A stretch of DNA of 62,605 nucleotides from positions 1 through 62,605 of the forward strand of contig JADMJJ010000039.1 of the NCBI GenBank assembly GCA_018780645.1, given 5' to 3'. Source of the DNA: Burkholderiaceae bacterium (GTDB lineage: Bacteria; Pseudomonadota; Gammaproteobacteria; Burkholderiales; Burkholderiaceae_C). Under the pieces are notes generated by a model. The model did no database searches. It was not told where the DNA came from and saw only the letters and a list, made by a program, of their open reading frames with translations. Below are positions 50,892 to 60,275 of the stretch, in pieces (positions within the stretch are counted from its first letter, which is position 1; every line of letters begins with the position of its first letter). The translations under genes were made by a program, and so were the position numbers.

Positions 50892-52517
50892 TCAGCGGGT
50901 GACCGGCTCATCCACACCGGCCGGTATTTCACGGCGCGGATTCAGGTCCTGCAATTCCTGCCGCCGCGCGGCCAGCAAGGCACGCAGCCGCGACTCCAGC
51001 ACAGCCGCCTCGACCTGATCGGCCTCGCGACTGCGCGACAGGCGGATGCCCGAACGCAGCCGGTCAATGGCGCCGACGATGTCGCCCAGCGCCACGCGGG
51101 TCTCGGCCTGCGCCCGCACCGAACGCAGCGGGTGATCGAGCCGCTCCCACAGCTGGGCGAGCAAACCCCAGGCCAGGGCATCGTGGCGGTCCAGCGTCAC
51201 CCAGGTCTGCAGCGTATTGGCGCTTTGCTGCAACTGGGCCCTGTCATCGCCGGCCAGCGCCAGCTGCACCCGCTGCAGCACCACCGGCCGCGAACGGTCC
51301 CCAGCCAGCGGCAACAGCGCCTGCTGACCCTGTAGAGGTTGCGCCCGCGCCAGCGCCAGCTCGGCTCGCAGCAGGCTCAGCGCCCGGTGCACGCGCGGCT
51401 CGCCGCTGATCAGATCGGCCACTGCCTGGGCGCTGTTCAGCGCGGTCTCGGCCCGCGGCCAGTTGCGCATCTTCATCGACGCGAACGCGCTGGCGTAGAG
51501 TGCCGACAAGCGCTCGCCAACGCCCGGCTGACGCACGCCAGCATCCAGCGCCTGCAGCTGCTGCCAGGCCTCGGCGCGGGCGTCCATCAAGACCTTGGCG
51601 CGTGCCTGCATCAGCGCATGCTCCAGCGAGCTCTGCGGCGGCACCGACGGGCCGGTGGCCAGGCGCTCGCGTGCGTCGCCGATGCGCTCGCTGGTCATCG
51701 GGTGGGTGCGCAAATAGGGGTAACCGCCGCTGTCATTGAGGTGGTAGGCCTGATCGAGCTTTTCGAACATGCTGGCCATGCCCGAGGTGGCAAAGCCTGC
51801 CCCCGTGAGCAGGCCATAGCCGACTCGATCGGCCTCGCGCTCCATATCGCGCGAGAAATTCAGCTGTCCCTGTGCCGCCACCGCCTGCGAGCCGACCAGC
51901 ACCGCGTTGGCCGCGTCCGGACTGCTGCTGCGCGCGGCCGCCAGAAGGCCCACCAGCATGCCGGCAAGAGCCATCATCGACTGGCGCGAATCGCTGGCAA
52001 TGCGCCGCGCGACGTGGCGCTGCGTGACGTGGGACAGCTCATGCGCCATCACCGAGGCCAGTTCGTCGCGGCTGGTAGTCATCGCGATCAGCCCCAGGTG
52101 CACGCCGACGAAGCCACCGGGCAGCGCAAAGGCGTTCACATTGCGGTCGCGCACCAGGAATATCTCCCAGGCGAAACGCTCGTTCGTCTCCGGCACGACA
52201 TTGCCATTCTGGCGGGCCACGGCCATCAGGGGTGCCCACAGCTGCTGGATGTACTCAAGCAGCAGCGGATCGTCCAGATAGTCGGGATCGACGCGGATCT
52301 CGCGCATGATCTGGTCGCCGATGCGCCGCTCGGTGCCCACACCCAAGCCCTCCGAGACCGAGTCACCGAGGCTGGGCAGATTGATCTGGGCCAGGGCGGG
52401 GGGAGCATAGATGCCTGCCGCGGGGCACAGCAGCAGGGCGGCGGCGCTGGCAAGCGCCCGCTTGCGCACCAACACGACGAAGCTGGGGCGACGGCGAGGC
52501 AAGGTCATCAGGGACAT
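50892..52517 (-). CDS. M48 family periplasmic metalloprotease with TPR-like tail (BepA/YfgC type)
   Basis: The 541-residue protein has a signal peptide (about 1-43), an M48 catalytic domain with HELSHVTQRH near residue 158 and the third ligand in EREADRVGYGLL near 220, and a C-terminal helical repeat (TPR-like) region. This is the layout of BepA, an outer-membrane assembly chaperone/protease. ATG 52517 is used; the TTG just before it is unlikely. It lies 20 bases after the convergent holin-like gene. Function in beta-barrel quality control is by homology. Confidence 0.9.
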   Translation of the reverse strand: MSLMTLPRRRPSFVVLVRKRALASAAALLLCPAAGIYAPPALAQINLPSLGDSVSEGLGVGTERRIGDQIMREIRVDPDYLDDPLLLEYIQQLWAPLMAVARQNGNVVPETNERFAWEIFLVRDRNVNAFALPGGFVGVHLGLIAMTTSRDELASVMAHELSHVTQRHVARRIASDSRQSMMALAGMLVGLLAAARSSSPDAANAVLVGSQAVAAQGQLNFSRDMEREADRVGYGLLTGAGFATSGMASMFEKLDQAYHLNDSGGYPYLRTHPMTSERIGDARERLATGPSVPPQSSLEHALMQARAKVLMDARAEAWQQLQALDAGVRQPGVGERLSALYASAFASMKMRNWPRAETALNSAQAVADLISGEPRVHRALSLLRAELALARAQPLQGQQALLPLAGDRSRPVVLQRVQLALAGDDRAQLQQSANTLQTWVTLDRHDALAWGLLAQLWERLDHPLRSVRAQAETRVALGDIVGAIDRLRSGIRLSRSREADQVEAAVLESRLRALLAARRQELQDLNPRREIPAGVDEPVTR

Positions 52518-52627
52518 CAAGAACTCTCTTCTTCAGCAAACGCCCGCAGCATAGCGCCCGGACGGCCCGCTTGTTCGCGGGCACTCTCGTATCATGACAG
52601 CCCCAAGGTTTCGCGATTGTTGCTGCG

Positions 52628-53128
52628 ATGAGCTCCCCGCCCACCCCCTCCCCTTCCCCTCTGACGCACTTTGACGCCCAGGGCCAGGCCCATATGGTGG
52701 ACGTGGCTGCCAAGGCGGTGACGCACCGCATCGCGCGCGCCACCGGCTACATCGAGATGCAGCCCGCCACGCTGGCCCTGATCAGCAGCGGCAGCGCCAA
52801 GAAGGGCGATGTGATCGGCATCGCCCGCATCGCCGCCATCCAGGCCGCCAAGCGCACCGCCGACCTGATACCGCTGTGCCACCCGCTGCCGCTGACCCGC
52901 GTGGCGGTCGAGTTCGCCATCGAAGCCGACACGAGCCGCGTGCACTGCACAGTGCAGGCCGAAACGCTGGGACAGACCGGCGTCGAGATGGAAGCACTGA
53001 CTGCCGTGCAGATCGGCCTGCTGACCGTCTACGACATGTGCAAGGCCGTTGACCGCGGCATGGTGATGAGCCAGATCCGGCTGCTGGAAAAGCAGGGCGG
53101 CAAATCCGGAACCTGGATCGCCGAGTAG
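52628..53128 (+). CDS. moaC: Cyclic pyranopterin monophosphate synthase MoaC
   Basis: The 166-residue protein matches Moa[19 protein letters not shown] near residue 23, [35 protein letters not shown] near 58 and [28 protein letters not shown] near 117. It converts the MoaA product to cyclic pyranopterin monophosphate in molybdenum cofactor synthesis. No other moa genes are nearby. A palindromic repeat begins at its stop codon. Confidence 0.96.
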   Translation: MSSPPTPSPSPLTHFDAQGQAHMVDVAAKAVTHRIARATGYIEMQPATLALISSGSAKKGDVIGIARIAAIQAAKRTADLIPLCHPLPLTRVAVEFAIEADTSRVHCTVQAETLGQTGVEMEALTAVQIGLLTVYDMCKAVDRGMVMSQIRLLEKQGGKSGTWIAE

Positions 53129-53190
53129 CCCGGATGGAATCCGGGGCCGGCGTTCATGCTCACGAAGAACCCCGGATTGCATCCGGGCTA
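53126..53190. repeat. REP-like inverted repeat at the moaC/ligase convergence
   Basis: A 21-base arm at 53126-53146 (starting TAGCCCGGATGGAATCC) is repeated inverted at 53170-53190 (ending ATCCGGGCTA), with one mismatch and a 23-base centre. The TAG of moaC is the first three bases. The type GTAGCCCGGATG is typical of extragenic palindromic elements that occur many times in proteobacterial genomes. It probably terminates convergent transcripts or stabilises the mRNA. Confidence 0.8.
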
Positions 53191-53204
53191 CGAAGAGGAG
53201 GGAC

Positions 53205-54995
53205 TTACCGCATTTCCCGAAACTCGAACACCCGCGTCACCGGCTCGCACTGAAACGGCCGGGGCTCGCCCTCGGGTCGCGCCTCGCCACAGACCGCCAG
53301 CCATTCGTCACCCTGCGGGCTGCGGAACTCACGCAGGCGCTCGACCACATAGCGCGCACGCTCATCGTCGCCGGTGGCATGTAATGACTGAGCCCAGGCC
53401 ATCATCAGGCGCACGTCGATCAGGTTGTGGGCGGTGCGGCGCGCCGCCGCCAGGGCCTCGGGGCCAGGACTCAGCGTGGTGGCCGCCGCGTAATCGGCCT
53501 GCGTGGCGAACAGCGGGCTTTGCTGCCCACGGTGAATACGTGTTTCCAGAGATGCCGCACCGGCGGGCGGCGCGTAGATGACCACGGCGCTGCGGTAGTC
53601 GACCAGGGTCAGCAGGCTGCACACCACCATCAAGCCGCCGCCCATCGTCAGCGCACCGGCTGGCAAGGTCCAGCGTGAAGAACGATTGGCCGCATCGCCG
53701 GCATCGCCCAGACACAGGCCCAGAAACAGCGCCGCGGGCAGCAGGAAGTAGGCATACCAGAGCGGATACTCGAGCAGGCTGTGCAGGCCAATCATCAGCA
53801 CCATCAAGAAGGCGCAGCGCAGCGCCACCGCCTCGCTGCCCTGGGCCACCAGGCCGGCAACGAAGGCCCGGTACAGCGCCCAGCCGAGCAGACCCAGCAC
53901 CAGCAAGGCGAGCGGCAGACCCAGCTCCACCATCAGCTGCATCGGCAGGTTATGGGTGTGGTCGAAAAAAGCCACCGGCCGGGCGGGAAACGGCGTCATC
54001 GTCCAGGCCAGATTGAACTCGCCCCAGCCCACGCCGGTCAGCGGATTCTGTTTCACCAGCTCCCAGGCATTGGCCAGAATGGCCAGCCGCGACGGCGAGC
54101 CCGCCCCTTCCGCGCTGAGCCGGGTCGCGGCGCCAAAGGCATGGCCGCTGTTGTCGGCCCAGAGACCCAGCAGCCACCAACTGAGGCCCAGCATCAATGG
54201 CGTGCACAGCAGGGCCAGGCGCGAGGTGCGGTTGAGCTTGCGATCCAGCACGCCCCACAGCGCCAAGATGCCCACGCCGACCATGCCGGTGCGCGAGGCG
54301 CTGAGCACCACGGTGAACACGAACAAGCCCAGCAGCGCCCAGACGGCCTCGCGGCGCAACCGCCGAGACTCACCCAGCCATATCACGGCCACGCAGGACC
54401 ACATCAGCAGACTGGCCAGGTGATTGGGCTGGCGCATATTGCTGACTGCCCGGCCTATCACCGTGCTGCGTGCGATCCAATCGCCGTCGGCCCATTGCGG
54501 CGCGAACACCTGTACGCCACCCACGGCAGCGCACAGCAGGCCGGCCAGCACCCAGCCCAGACACAGCAGCGTGAGAACGGCCTGCACCTGCCCGGCCTGA
54601 TGCATGGCGCGACCGACCAGAAGCATCACCGTTGCAGCCAGCAATAGCGCTACCGCATGCAATGCCAGCGATGGTGGCAGGCCGGACCACAACATGGATG
54701 CACAGGCCGCAAGCAAAAGCAGCATCAGCGCCGCGAGCGCCGGGAGGGCCGGCTTCACCTCGACCCGCAAGGCCGGCTGCCCAAGCAACAGAACGATAGA
54801 GAAGCCGCCCCACGTCAGCAGCGCCGCCACCTGATTGAACAGCGTGGCCGAGGGCGGCTGGTTGTAGGCGATCAGGCTGGCAAGACAGCAGGCGACCAGC
54901 GCGGCCAGCACAAGCTCAGGCGATTGACGTTCAGGACGGGTGGACAAGTGGCTCAACCGGGATGGCGAAGCCCGTAATCTAACCGGGCTCCGCAT
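53205..54995 (-). CDS. PglL-type O-oligosaccharyltransferase / O-antigen ligase family protein (copy 1)
   Basis: The 596-residue protein has about 11-12 membrane helices and the Wzy_C region: RQPNHLASLLMW near 190, DHTHNLPMQLMVELGLP near 348, and a C-terminal soluble Wzy_C_2-like part. This family includes PglL/PilO enzymes that transfer lipid-linked sugars to pilin. It lies third in a minus-strand cluster pilA - ligase - ligase, 15 bases after a paralogue. It is GC-rich like the backbone. Acceptor and donor are not determinable from sequence. Confidence 0.87.
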   Translation of the reverse strand: MRSPVRLRASPSRLSHLSTRPERQSPELVLAALVACCLASLIAYNQPPSATLFNQVAALLTWGGFSIVLLLGQPALRVEVKPALPALAALMLLLLAACASMLWSGLPPSLALHAVALLLAATVMLLVGRAMHQAGQVQAVLTLLCLGWVLAGLLCAAVGGVQVFAPQWADGDWIARSTVIGRAVSNMRQPNHLASLLMWSCVAVIWLGESRRLRREAVWALLGLFVFTVVLSASRTGMVGVGILALWGVLDRKLNRTSRLALLCTPLMLGLSWWLLGLWADNSGHAFGAATRLSAEGAGSPSRLAILANAWELVKQNPLTGVGWGEFNLAWTMTPFPARPVAFFDHTHNLPMQLMVELGLPLALLVLGLLGWALYRAFVAGLVAQGSEAVALRCAFLMVLMIGLHSLLEYPLWYAYFLLPAALFLGLCLGDAGDAANRSSRWTLPAGALTMGGGLMVVCSLLTLVDYRSAVVIYAPPAGAASLETRIHRGQQSPLFATQADYAAATTLSPGPEALAAARRTAHNLIDVRLMMAWAQSLHATGDDERARYVVERLREFRSPQGDEWLAVCGEARPEGEPRPFQCEPVTRVFEFREMR

Positions 54996-55010
54996 TTGCC
55001 AGCCAAAGGC

Positions 55011-56759
55011 TCAGAGCATGTCGCGGTAGGTGAAGGTCTTGGTGGGGGGGGTGCACTGGAAGGGCTTGGGTTGGCCAGGGGTAGGTGCAGCATCGCATTC
55101 CGCAAACCACGGGAAGAAATCTTCGTGCTGGAATTCTCGAAGACGCTCGGCCACATAACGCGCGCGCTCTACGTCACCCGTTGCGTAAAGCGACATTGCC
55201 CAGGCCCGCAGCAAAACCAAATCGGCCAAGCGCGGCGCGGCGCGCTTGCTGGCTGCAAGAGCGGCTTCGCCCGGAGGGTAGTTGGTTGCAAACGCGAAGT
55301 CTGCTTGTGGAGCAAATAGCCATGAACCCTGCGCGCGCTCAATACGCTCAATCAGAGGTAAGTCAACCTCCTTGCGCGCATAGATCCAGGCAACTCGCAT
55401 GAAGTCGGCAAGAGTCGCTATGCCAATGACCACAAGAAGAACCCCGGAAAGCTTCAATACGCCGGCATTGACAGGCTCTGGCCTGGTAGTCGAGACCTCG
55501 GCGCCGCGTCTGCTTCCTAGACACAAACCCCAAAGCAGCGCCGTCGGCAGCAAGAAGTAGATGAACCAGAGTGGGTACTCCATCAAACTGTGGATACCCA
55601 CCAACAGCACCATCATGAAAGAGCATCTCAGTGCAGTGCCCTCCGGCCCGGCAACCTTGCCGCTCTCCGAGAAAGCGCGCTTCAGTGCCAAGCACAAGAG
55701 CAGCACGAGCAACAATCCCAGCGGCAAGCCAAGCTCGGCCATCAGTTGCAATGGCAAGCTGTGAGCGTGATCAAACACCTCGACCAAGCGGTTGGCGTTG
55801 GGCGTGAATGTCCAAGCGAGATTGAAACTCCCCCACCCAACTCCAGTCAGGGGATACTGCCGAATCATCTCCCAGGCACTGACCCAGACGCCAAACCTTG
55901 ACGATCCAAGCCCCTCGCCCACCCGAGCAGTGGCACCCAGAATTTGCTCGCTAAACCGTGCCCAAACGGACAGACCAACCCAAGCGACAGCCATCACCGC
56001 AGGGTTCCACATAAGCGCGCTTCGTGACGTAGGCGCAAGACGTCGGTCAAGCACCGCCCAGACTGCGAGTACCAACACACCAAACTGGCCGGTTCTCGAT
56101 CCGCTGAGCACAACGCCAAATGTGAAGGCAGCCAGCAATACTCCCAGTGAGACACGCCGCAAACGCCCCATTTCATTCATCCAGACCAAACCCACGCTGG
56201 CCCATAGAAGAATAGTTGCCAACTGGTTTGGCTGTCGGAGATTGCCCACAGCACGACCGGGAAATGAAGTCGCCGCTATCCACTCGTTGCCGACCAGACT
56301 TGGGACGAATGCTTGCACGCAGCCCACAAGAAAAGACAAAAGTCCCAGTACGATCCACCCAAGGCTGACGGCACCCATCAAGGAGGTCGTATAGCCAGCC
56401 TGCCGGGCCATGATCCCCACATAGACCAGCAACATCGCTGCCAACAGGCCGCCTGTTGTTGCAAGAGTCATCGGGAGCGGCAGAAAGGCAAACGAGTACG
56501 ACCCCAGCACGCCCAGCAGCAGTAGCGCCAGCGCTGAAATGAGTACCCCGGCACGCCCCATCGAAACCGTTCTTCTACCCAACGAGCCCATGAACACGGC
56601 GGCAAATAGGCCCCATGTCACTAAGCTTGCCACTTGATTGAGGATCGTCGTGGAAGGCTTAATCGTATGAGCGATCATGGGAGCGAATACGCAAGCCAAC
56701 ACGACCAAGATTTTTTGCAGGGCACTAAGCGTTGCAACGTGTCCCGGCAAAGCGCCCAT
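55011..56759 (-). CDS. PglL-type O-oligosaccharyltransferase / O-antigen ligase family protein (copy 2)
   Basis: The 582-residue protein has the same motifs as its neighbour (RQPNQLATILLW, DHAHSLPLQLMAELGLP, similar C-terminal ending in FTYRDML). ATG 56759 is preferred to an earlier frame start at 56873. The DNA is visibly less GC-rich than copy 1, so it may have been acquired or diverged separately. It lies 207 bases downstream of pilA on the same strand. The two copies probably glycosylate pilin or another target; their division of labour is unknown. Confidence 0.87.
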   Translation of the reverse strand: MGALPGHVATLSALQKILVVLACVFAPMIAHTIKPSTTILNQVASLVTWGLFAAVFMGSLGRRTVSMGRAGVLISALALLLLGVLGSYSFAFLPLPMTLATTGGLLAAMLLVYVGIMARQAGYTTSLMGAVSLGWIVLGLLSFLVGCVQAFVPSLVGNEWIAATSFPGRAVGNLRQPNQLATILLWASVGLVWMNEMGRLRRVSLGVLLAAFTFGVVLSGSRTGQFGVLVLAVWAVLDRRLAPTSRSALMWNPAVMAVAWVGLSVWARFSEQILGATARVGEGLGSSRFGVWVSAWEMIRQYPLTGVGWGSFNLAWTFTPNANRLVEVFDHAHSLPLQLMAELGLPLGLLLVLLLCLALKRAFSESGKVAGPEGTALRCSFMMVLLVGIHSLMEYPLWFIYFLLPTALLWGLCLGSRRGAEVSTTRPEPVNAGVLKLSGVLLVVIGIATLADFMRVAWIYARKEVDLPLIERIERAQGSWLFAPQADFAFATNYPPGEAALAASKRAAPRLADLVLLRAWAMSLYATGDVERARYVAERLREFQHEDFFPWFAECDAAPTPGQPKPFQCTPPTKTFTYRDML

Positions 56760-56965
56760 GTCGACGTGTCTAGTGCCCTCAACGGCGTGTGTCAATTGCG
56801 TCTCCCGAGAAAGCAAGCCATACAGGTGCCGCTGCGCTAACAAAACATGCACTCGAAATCGTTGCGAAATCAAAAACGCCCACCGAAGTGGGCGCCGCTA
56901 AACAGCATGGGAAGCACACCGCTAGACTGATTTAGCCGCAGAGTAGCAACCAAACTGCCACTTCA

Positions 56966-57400
56966 TCAGTTGATCTTGGGCAGGTACTTCGCGTCAACGT
57001 CACCAGACACAGCCCATGTCATCCCCGACGCGCTGCAGGTGCCGGTATAGATGACCGTCTTGTCCTCTGCGACTTGCGTTCCGATTTTCTTCATCGCGAC
57101 CGTCACGATGCCAGTTGTATCGGTACCGGTAACAGCGATGCCCTTCACGTTGTTGCCAACAGCCGAGGCGGGCAAGCCGAGGGACGCGTTGCTGAGGCTT
57201 GAACTCAGCGTGCCCTCGCTGCAAGCGATACCCACAGCGGTCCGATGCGGAGCCGACAAGCCTGCCGCCTCAGAAACCTTGGCCTTGACCGTGTAGTCCT
57301 GATACGCCGGCAGTGCCACAGCCGCCAAGATACCAATGATCGCCACGACGATCATCAGTTCGATCAGGGTGAAACCTTGTTGTACGCGCTTCATGCTCAT
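56966..57400 (-). CDS. pilA: Type IV pilin (PilA family major pilin)
   Basis: The 144-residue protein has a short basic leader ending in Gly and then the pilin N-terminus [33 protein letters not shown], with the invariant Glu5 of mature pilin. The prepilin peptidase site is QQG|FTLIE. A cysteine pair (IACSEG and GTCSASG) forms the D-region disulfide. ATG 57400 follows GGAG. A sigma-54-type promoter lies at 57451-57466 and two palindromes lie further upstream. Two ligase genes follow, suggesting pilin glycosylation. Confidence 0.95.
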   Translation of the reverse strand: MSMKRVQQGFTLIELMIVVAIIGILAAVALPAYQDYTVKAKVSEAAGLSAPHRTAVGIACSEGTLSSSLSNASLGLPASAVGNNVKGIAVTGTDTTGIVTVAMKKIGTQVAEDKTVIYTGTCSASGMTWAVSGDVDAKYLPKIN

Positions 57401-57450
57401 GTGCAAATCTCCGTCAGAGAGTGGGGTGGGGAGGGAACACCCCCCATGAA

Positions 57451-57466
57451 TGCAGGGGTCGTGCCA
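57451..57466 (-). promoter_or_regulatory. Sigma-54 (-24/-12) promoter of pilA
   Basis: On the minus strand TGGCACGACCCCTGCA matches the sigma-54 consensus (TGGCAC-N5-TTGCA), with the invariant GG and GC exactly ten bases apart. The start would be near 57440, giving a leader of about 40 bases. Type IV pilin genes are commonly sigma-54/PilR-controlled. Confidence 0.82.
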
Positions 57467-57528
57467 GGCTGGGAATCTTTTGAACCGTGCGGTTTCGCAC
57501 GCTTTGGCAGGGGTTTTCGGGAATCGGG

Positions 57529-57594
57529 TGACAGTTTTTGTCAGGCGGGCTGCCGGTTTTGGTCGCCTCGGCAGCGGAGTGACGATTTTTGTCA
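57529..57594. promoter_or_regulatory. Tandem palindromes upstream of pilA, candidate enhancer sites
   Basis: TGACAGTTTTTGTCA (57529-57543) and TGACGATTTTTGTCA (57580-57594), centres 51 bases apart, about five helical turns. A related CGGTTTTGGTCG lies midway. They are 65 to 140 bases upstream of the sigma-54 promoter, the usual place for NtrC-type activators such as PilR. Binding is inferred. Confidence 0.6.
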
Positions 57595-57603
57595 GTCGGC
57601 GGC

Positions 57604-58428
57604 TCAACCCGGCACGTAGCCGCCCAGCTCAAAGCGGTAGCCGGCCTGCAGCGCACGCAGTTCGTGGCTGGTGCTCAGCGCCGCGACCTCGCTCATCACC
57701 GCATCGACCTCGCCGGGCTTGATGTGGGTGATATGCACCTGGATGCGCCCGGGCAGATGGGCCAATTCCTCGCCCAGCATGCGCGGGCACAGATGACGGC
57801 TGATGCGGGCAAGTTGGCACTCGTCGTCGCCAAAGGCCGTTTCTATGACCAGATGAGCCACGCGCATGGAGCGCAGCCGCTCCCACAGGGCCGGATTGGG
57901 GCCGGTGTCGCCGGTATAGACCCAGAAGGCCGGCTCGTCGGTCGGGCCGGTACAGGGCAGTTGCACGGCGAAGCCGACGGCCGGCACCGTGTGCAAGGCG
58001 CTCAGCACCTCGACGCGGCGCTCGCCATTGGGGCCAGGCAGGTGCAGCACCTCGCCGGTTTCGAACGGCACCAGTTGCAGCGCCGGCGCCTCGGGGCTGG
58101 GCAGGCGGGTGAAGTCGGGCCAGATGACGCCGTTGAAGACATGCTGGCGCAGCGCGGCCAAGGTCTGCGCCAGACCATGCACCTGGATTGGCGGACGACC
58201 GCGCTGCTGGCGCAGGCGCATCACCGCATCGGCCAGCAGGGCGATCGACAGCACATGGTCCAGATGCGAGTGGCTGATCAGGATGTGGTCGATGGCCGCC
58301 AGCGCCTCCAGCGGCAGATCGCCCACGCCGGTGCCGGCATCGATCAGCACATCGTTGTCCAGCAGGAATGCGGTGGTCTTGTAGCCGGCGGCAATGGCGC
58401 CTGAGCAGCCGAGGACGCGAATGTTCAT
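57604..58428 (-). CDS. Metallo-beta-lactamase-fold hydrolase, class II cyclic-nucleotide phosphodiesterase-like
   Basis: The 274-residue protein has the metal-binding SHSHLDH motif near residue 52 and further ligands in [17 protein letters not shown] and THIKPGE. The pattern resembles class II 3',5'-cyclic nucleotide phosphodiesterases (PDE1 type), which hydrolyse cAMP. ATG 58428 ([10 protein letters not shown]) is the likely start though the frame is open to 58563. No signal peptide is seen. Assignment as cAMP phosphodiesterase is moderately sure. Confidence 0.82.
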   Translation of the reverse strand: MNIRVLGCSGAIAAGYKTTAFLLDNDVLIDAGTGVGDLPLEALAAIDHILISHSHLDHVLSIALLADAVMRLRQQRGRPPIQVHGLAQTLAALRQHVFNGVIWPDFTRLPSPEAPALQLVPFETGEVLHLPGPNGERRVEVLSALHTVPAVGFAVQLPCTGPTDEPAFWVYTGDTGPNPALWERLRSMRVAHLVIETAFGDDECQLARISRHLCPRMLGEELAHLPGRIQVHITHIKPGEVDAVMSEVAALSTSHELRALQAGYRFELGGYVPG

Positions 58429-58667
58429 GAACCGTCCATCAATGCAGCGGGCAAGGCCGCCGGGGTGGATTGGCTGTTCCGCAGGCGGATGCTCACGGGG
58501 CTTGAAAGTCTCAACCCCTATGGTCGTTCCCGGCTCCACCGTGCACAAGGCGGAAATCCGCATTTCTAGTCAGATCTTGGGAAGCCCAAGCGCACATCGC
58601 GCCGGCGCGTGAAAAGCTTCACGGCGGTATCAGCGCGGCATCAGAAGGCCGCAGTTCAGTCCGTCGC

Positions 58668-59336
58668 TCAGGCCTGGATGAACTGCATCTGCGTGCCGGC
58701 CAGTTCGATTACGTCGCCATCCTTCAGCGGGATCGACTCCCCGGTCAGGGCAGCGCCATTGACGCTGGGGCGAACAGCACCTTCCACATGGGCAAACACA
58801 TAGCCGCTGGGGCGCTTGGTGATGGAGGCCACCTGCACGCCGGGCTTGCCGACTGTCGTCACGACCTTGCTGAGCGTGACCTCGCGCCCCGCCGCGGCGC
58901 CATTGAGCACCTTGATGGAGGCCGGCAGGGTGTTGCTGCTCATAGCGCCCAGACTGCCGGCCGAGGTGCTCGAAGCGAACGGCCGTGCGAAGCCGGCGCT
59001 CATCGGTGTGCCGGGCTGCAGGATCATGGTCTTCTCGTAGTCGTGGCTTTCCTCGACCAGATACTTGATCTTGTACTTGCCGATCTCGACCGTGTCGTTG
59101 TGGGCCAGCAGCTGCTTCTTGATGGCCTTGCCGTTGATGTAGGTGCCGTTGGTGCTGTTCAGGTCTTCGATGAAAACATCGGCGCCCACCATCTGCAACA
59201 CGGCATGCTCACCGCTGACCGCCAGATTGTCGATCACGATGTCGTTATAGGGACGACGCCCGAGCGTGGTCTTGTCCTTGGTGATCTGCACGTCCTTGAT
59301 CACCACCCCATCGAGCGACACCACCAGCTTGCCCAT
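58668..59336 (-). CDS. FHA-domain protein
   Basis: The 222-residue protein has an N-terminal FHA domain (LGRRPYNDIVIDNLAVSGEH... LNSTNGTYING) with phosphothreonine-binding residues intact, and a C-terminal part resembling a second, degenerate FHA domain (KVLNGAAAGREVTLSKVVTTVGK). It is encoded with a PP2C phosphatase and a Ser/Thr kinase on the same strand, so it is probably their signalling partner. Confidence 0.9.
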   Translation of the reverse strand: MGKLVVSLDGVVIKDVQITKDKTTLGRRPYNDIVIDNLAVSGEHAVLQMVGADVFIEDLNSTNGTYINGKAIKKQLLAHNDTVEIGKYKIKYLVEESHDYEKTMILQPGTPMSAGFARPFASSTSAGSLGAMSSNTLPASIKVLNGAAAGREVTLSKVVTTVGKPGVQVASITKRPSGYVFAHVEGAVRPSVNGAALTGESIPLKDGDVIELAGTQMQFIQA

Positions 59337-59455
59337 GCTTGACCTCGAATCCGTCGTCTTGTGTTGCGATTATTGCCTGCGGGCTCAGCCAAAGTGCTTG
59401 TATCGCCCTTTGGCCTTCGCTAGGCACAGGCCCCTTCCGGGCCATGTGTCCACGC

Positions 59456-60244
59456 TCAGCGCCGTCCGAAAGGCCACCAGGAGCGCCCTCCAGCGCTCGA
59501 GCGGCCCTCCATGCGGACCAGGATGACAGCGATATTATCCTTTCCGCCCATGTCGTTGGCGGCGGCTATCAAAGCGGCGGCCGTCTCGGGCAGAGTGTTG
59601 TTGCTACGCAGCACCTGGGCGATATTGTCGTCATCGAGCATGTCAGACAGGCCATCGGAGCACATCAGATAGACATCGCCCGGCAAGGCCTCGTGCAGAT
59701 GGGTCTCCAGCATGACCGTGTCCTCCACACCCACGGCCCGCGTGACCAGATTCTTGTTGGAGGAGTACGCGGCCTCCTCGGGGGTGATGATGCCGGCGTC
59801 AAGCTGCTCCTGCAGCAGTGAGTGGTCGCGCGTCAGCTGGTTCAGGCGGTCGTCGCGGAAGCGGTAGGCACGCGAGTCGCCGACATGCCCCAGCAGCAGG
59901 CGTTCGCCGCGGAACACCCCCACCACCAGGGTCGTGCCCATGCCGGCGTACTTCGGGTTGCTGTTGGCGGCGTTGAAGATGGCGCGGTTGGCGTTGTCCA
60001 CGCAGATGTCCATGGCACGCTTGACATCGCTGTCGCTGACCGTGCCGGCGGCTTCTTCCAGCCAGCGCCCCAGCTCCGTCTTGATGAAGGAGGTGGCCAT
60101 GCCGCTGGCGACCTCGCCGGCGTTGTAACCGCCCATGCCATCGGCCAGAACGGCCAGGGCCACCGCCTCGTCCAGAGCAACCGAGTCTTCGTTGTTGTCG
60201 CGCGCACGGCCTACGTCGGTGGCGCTGAAGAACTCGAATGTCAT
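59456..60244 (-). CDS. PP2C-family Ser/Thr protein phosphatase
   Basis: The 262-residue protein has the PP2C motifs: RDNNEDS near 15, DGMGGYNAGEVAS near 37, GHVGDSRAYRF near 120, CSDGLSDML near 194 and GGKDNIAVILV near 236; all metal-binding aspartates are present. It dephosphorylates substrates of the kinase encoded just upstream (31-base gap). ATG 60244 follows TCGTTCAGAC. It lies 119 bases upstream of the FHA gene. Confidence 0.93.
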   Translation of the reverse strand: MTFEFFSATDVGRARDNNEDSVALDEAVALAVLADGMGGYNAGEVASGMATSFIKTELGRWLEEAAGTVSDSDVKRAMDICVDNANRAIFNAANSNPKYAGMGTTLVVGVFRGERLLLGHVGDSRAYRFRDDRLNQLTRDHSLLQEQLDAGIITPEEAAYSSNKNLVTRAVGVEDTVMLETHLHEALPGDVYLMCSDGLSDMLDDDNIAQVLRSNNTLPETAAALIAAANDMGGKDNIAVILVRMEGRSSAGGRSWWPFGRR

Positions 60245-60275
60245 GTCTGAACGATGTAAGGAATGCGTGTGGCGG

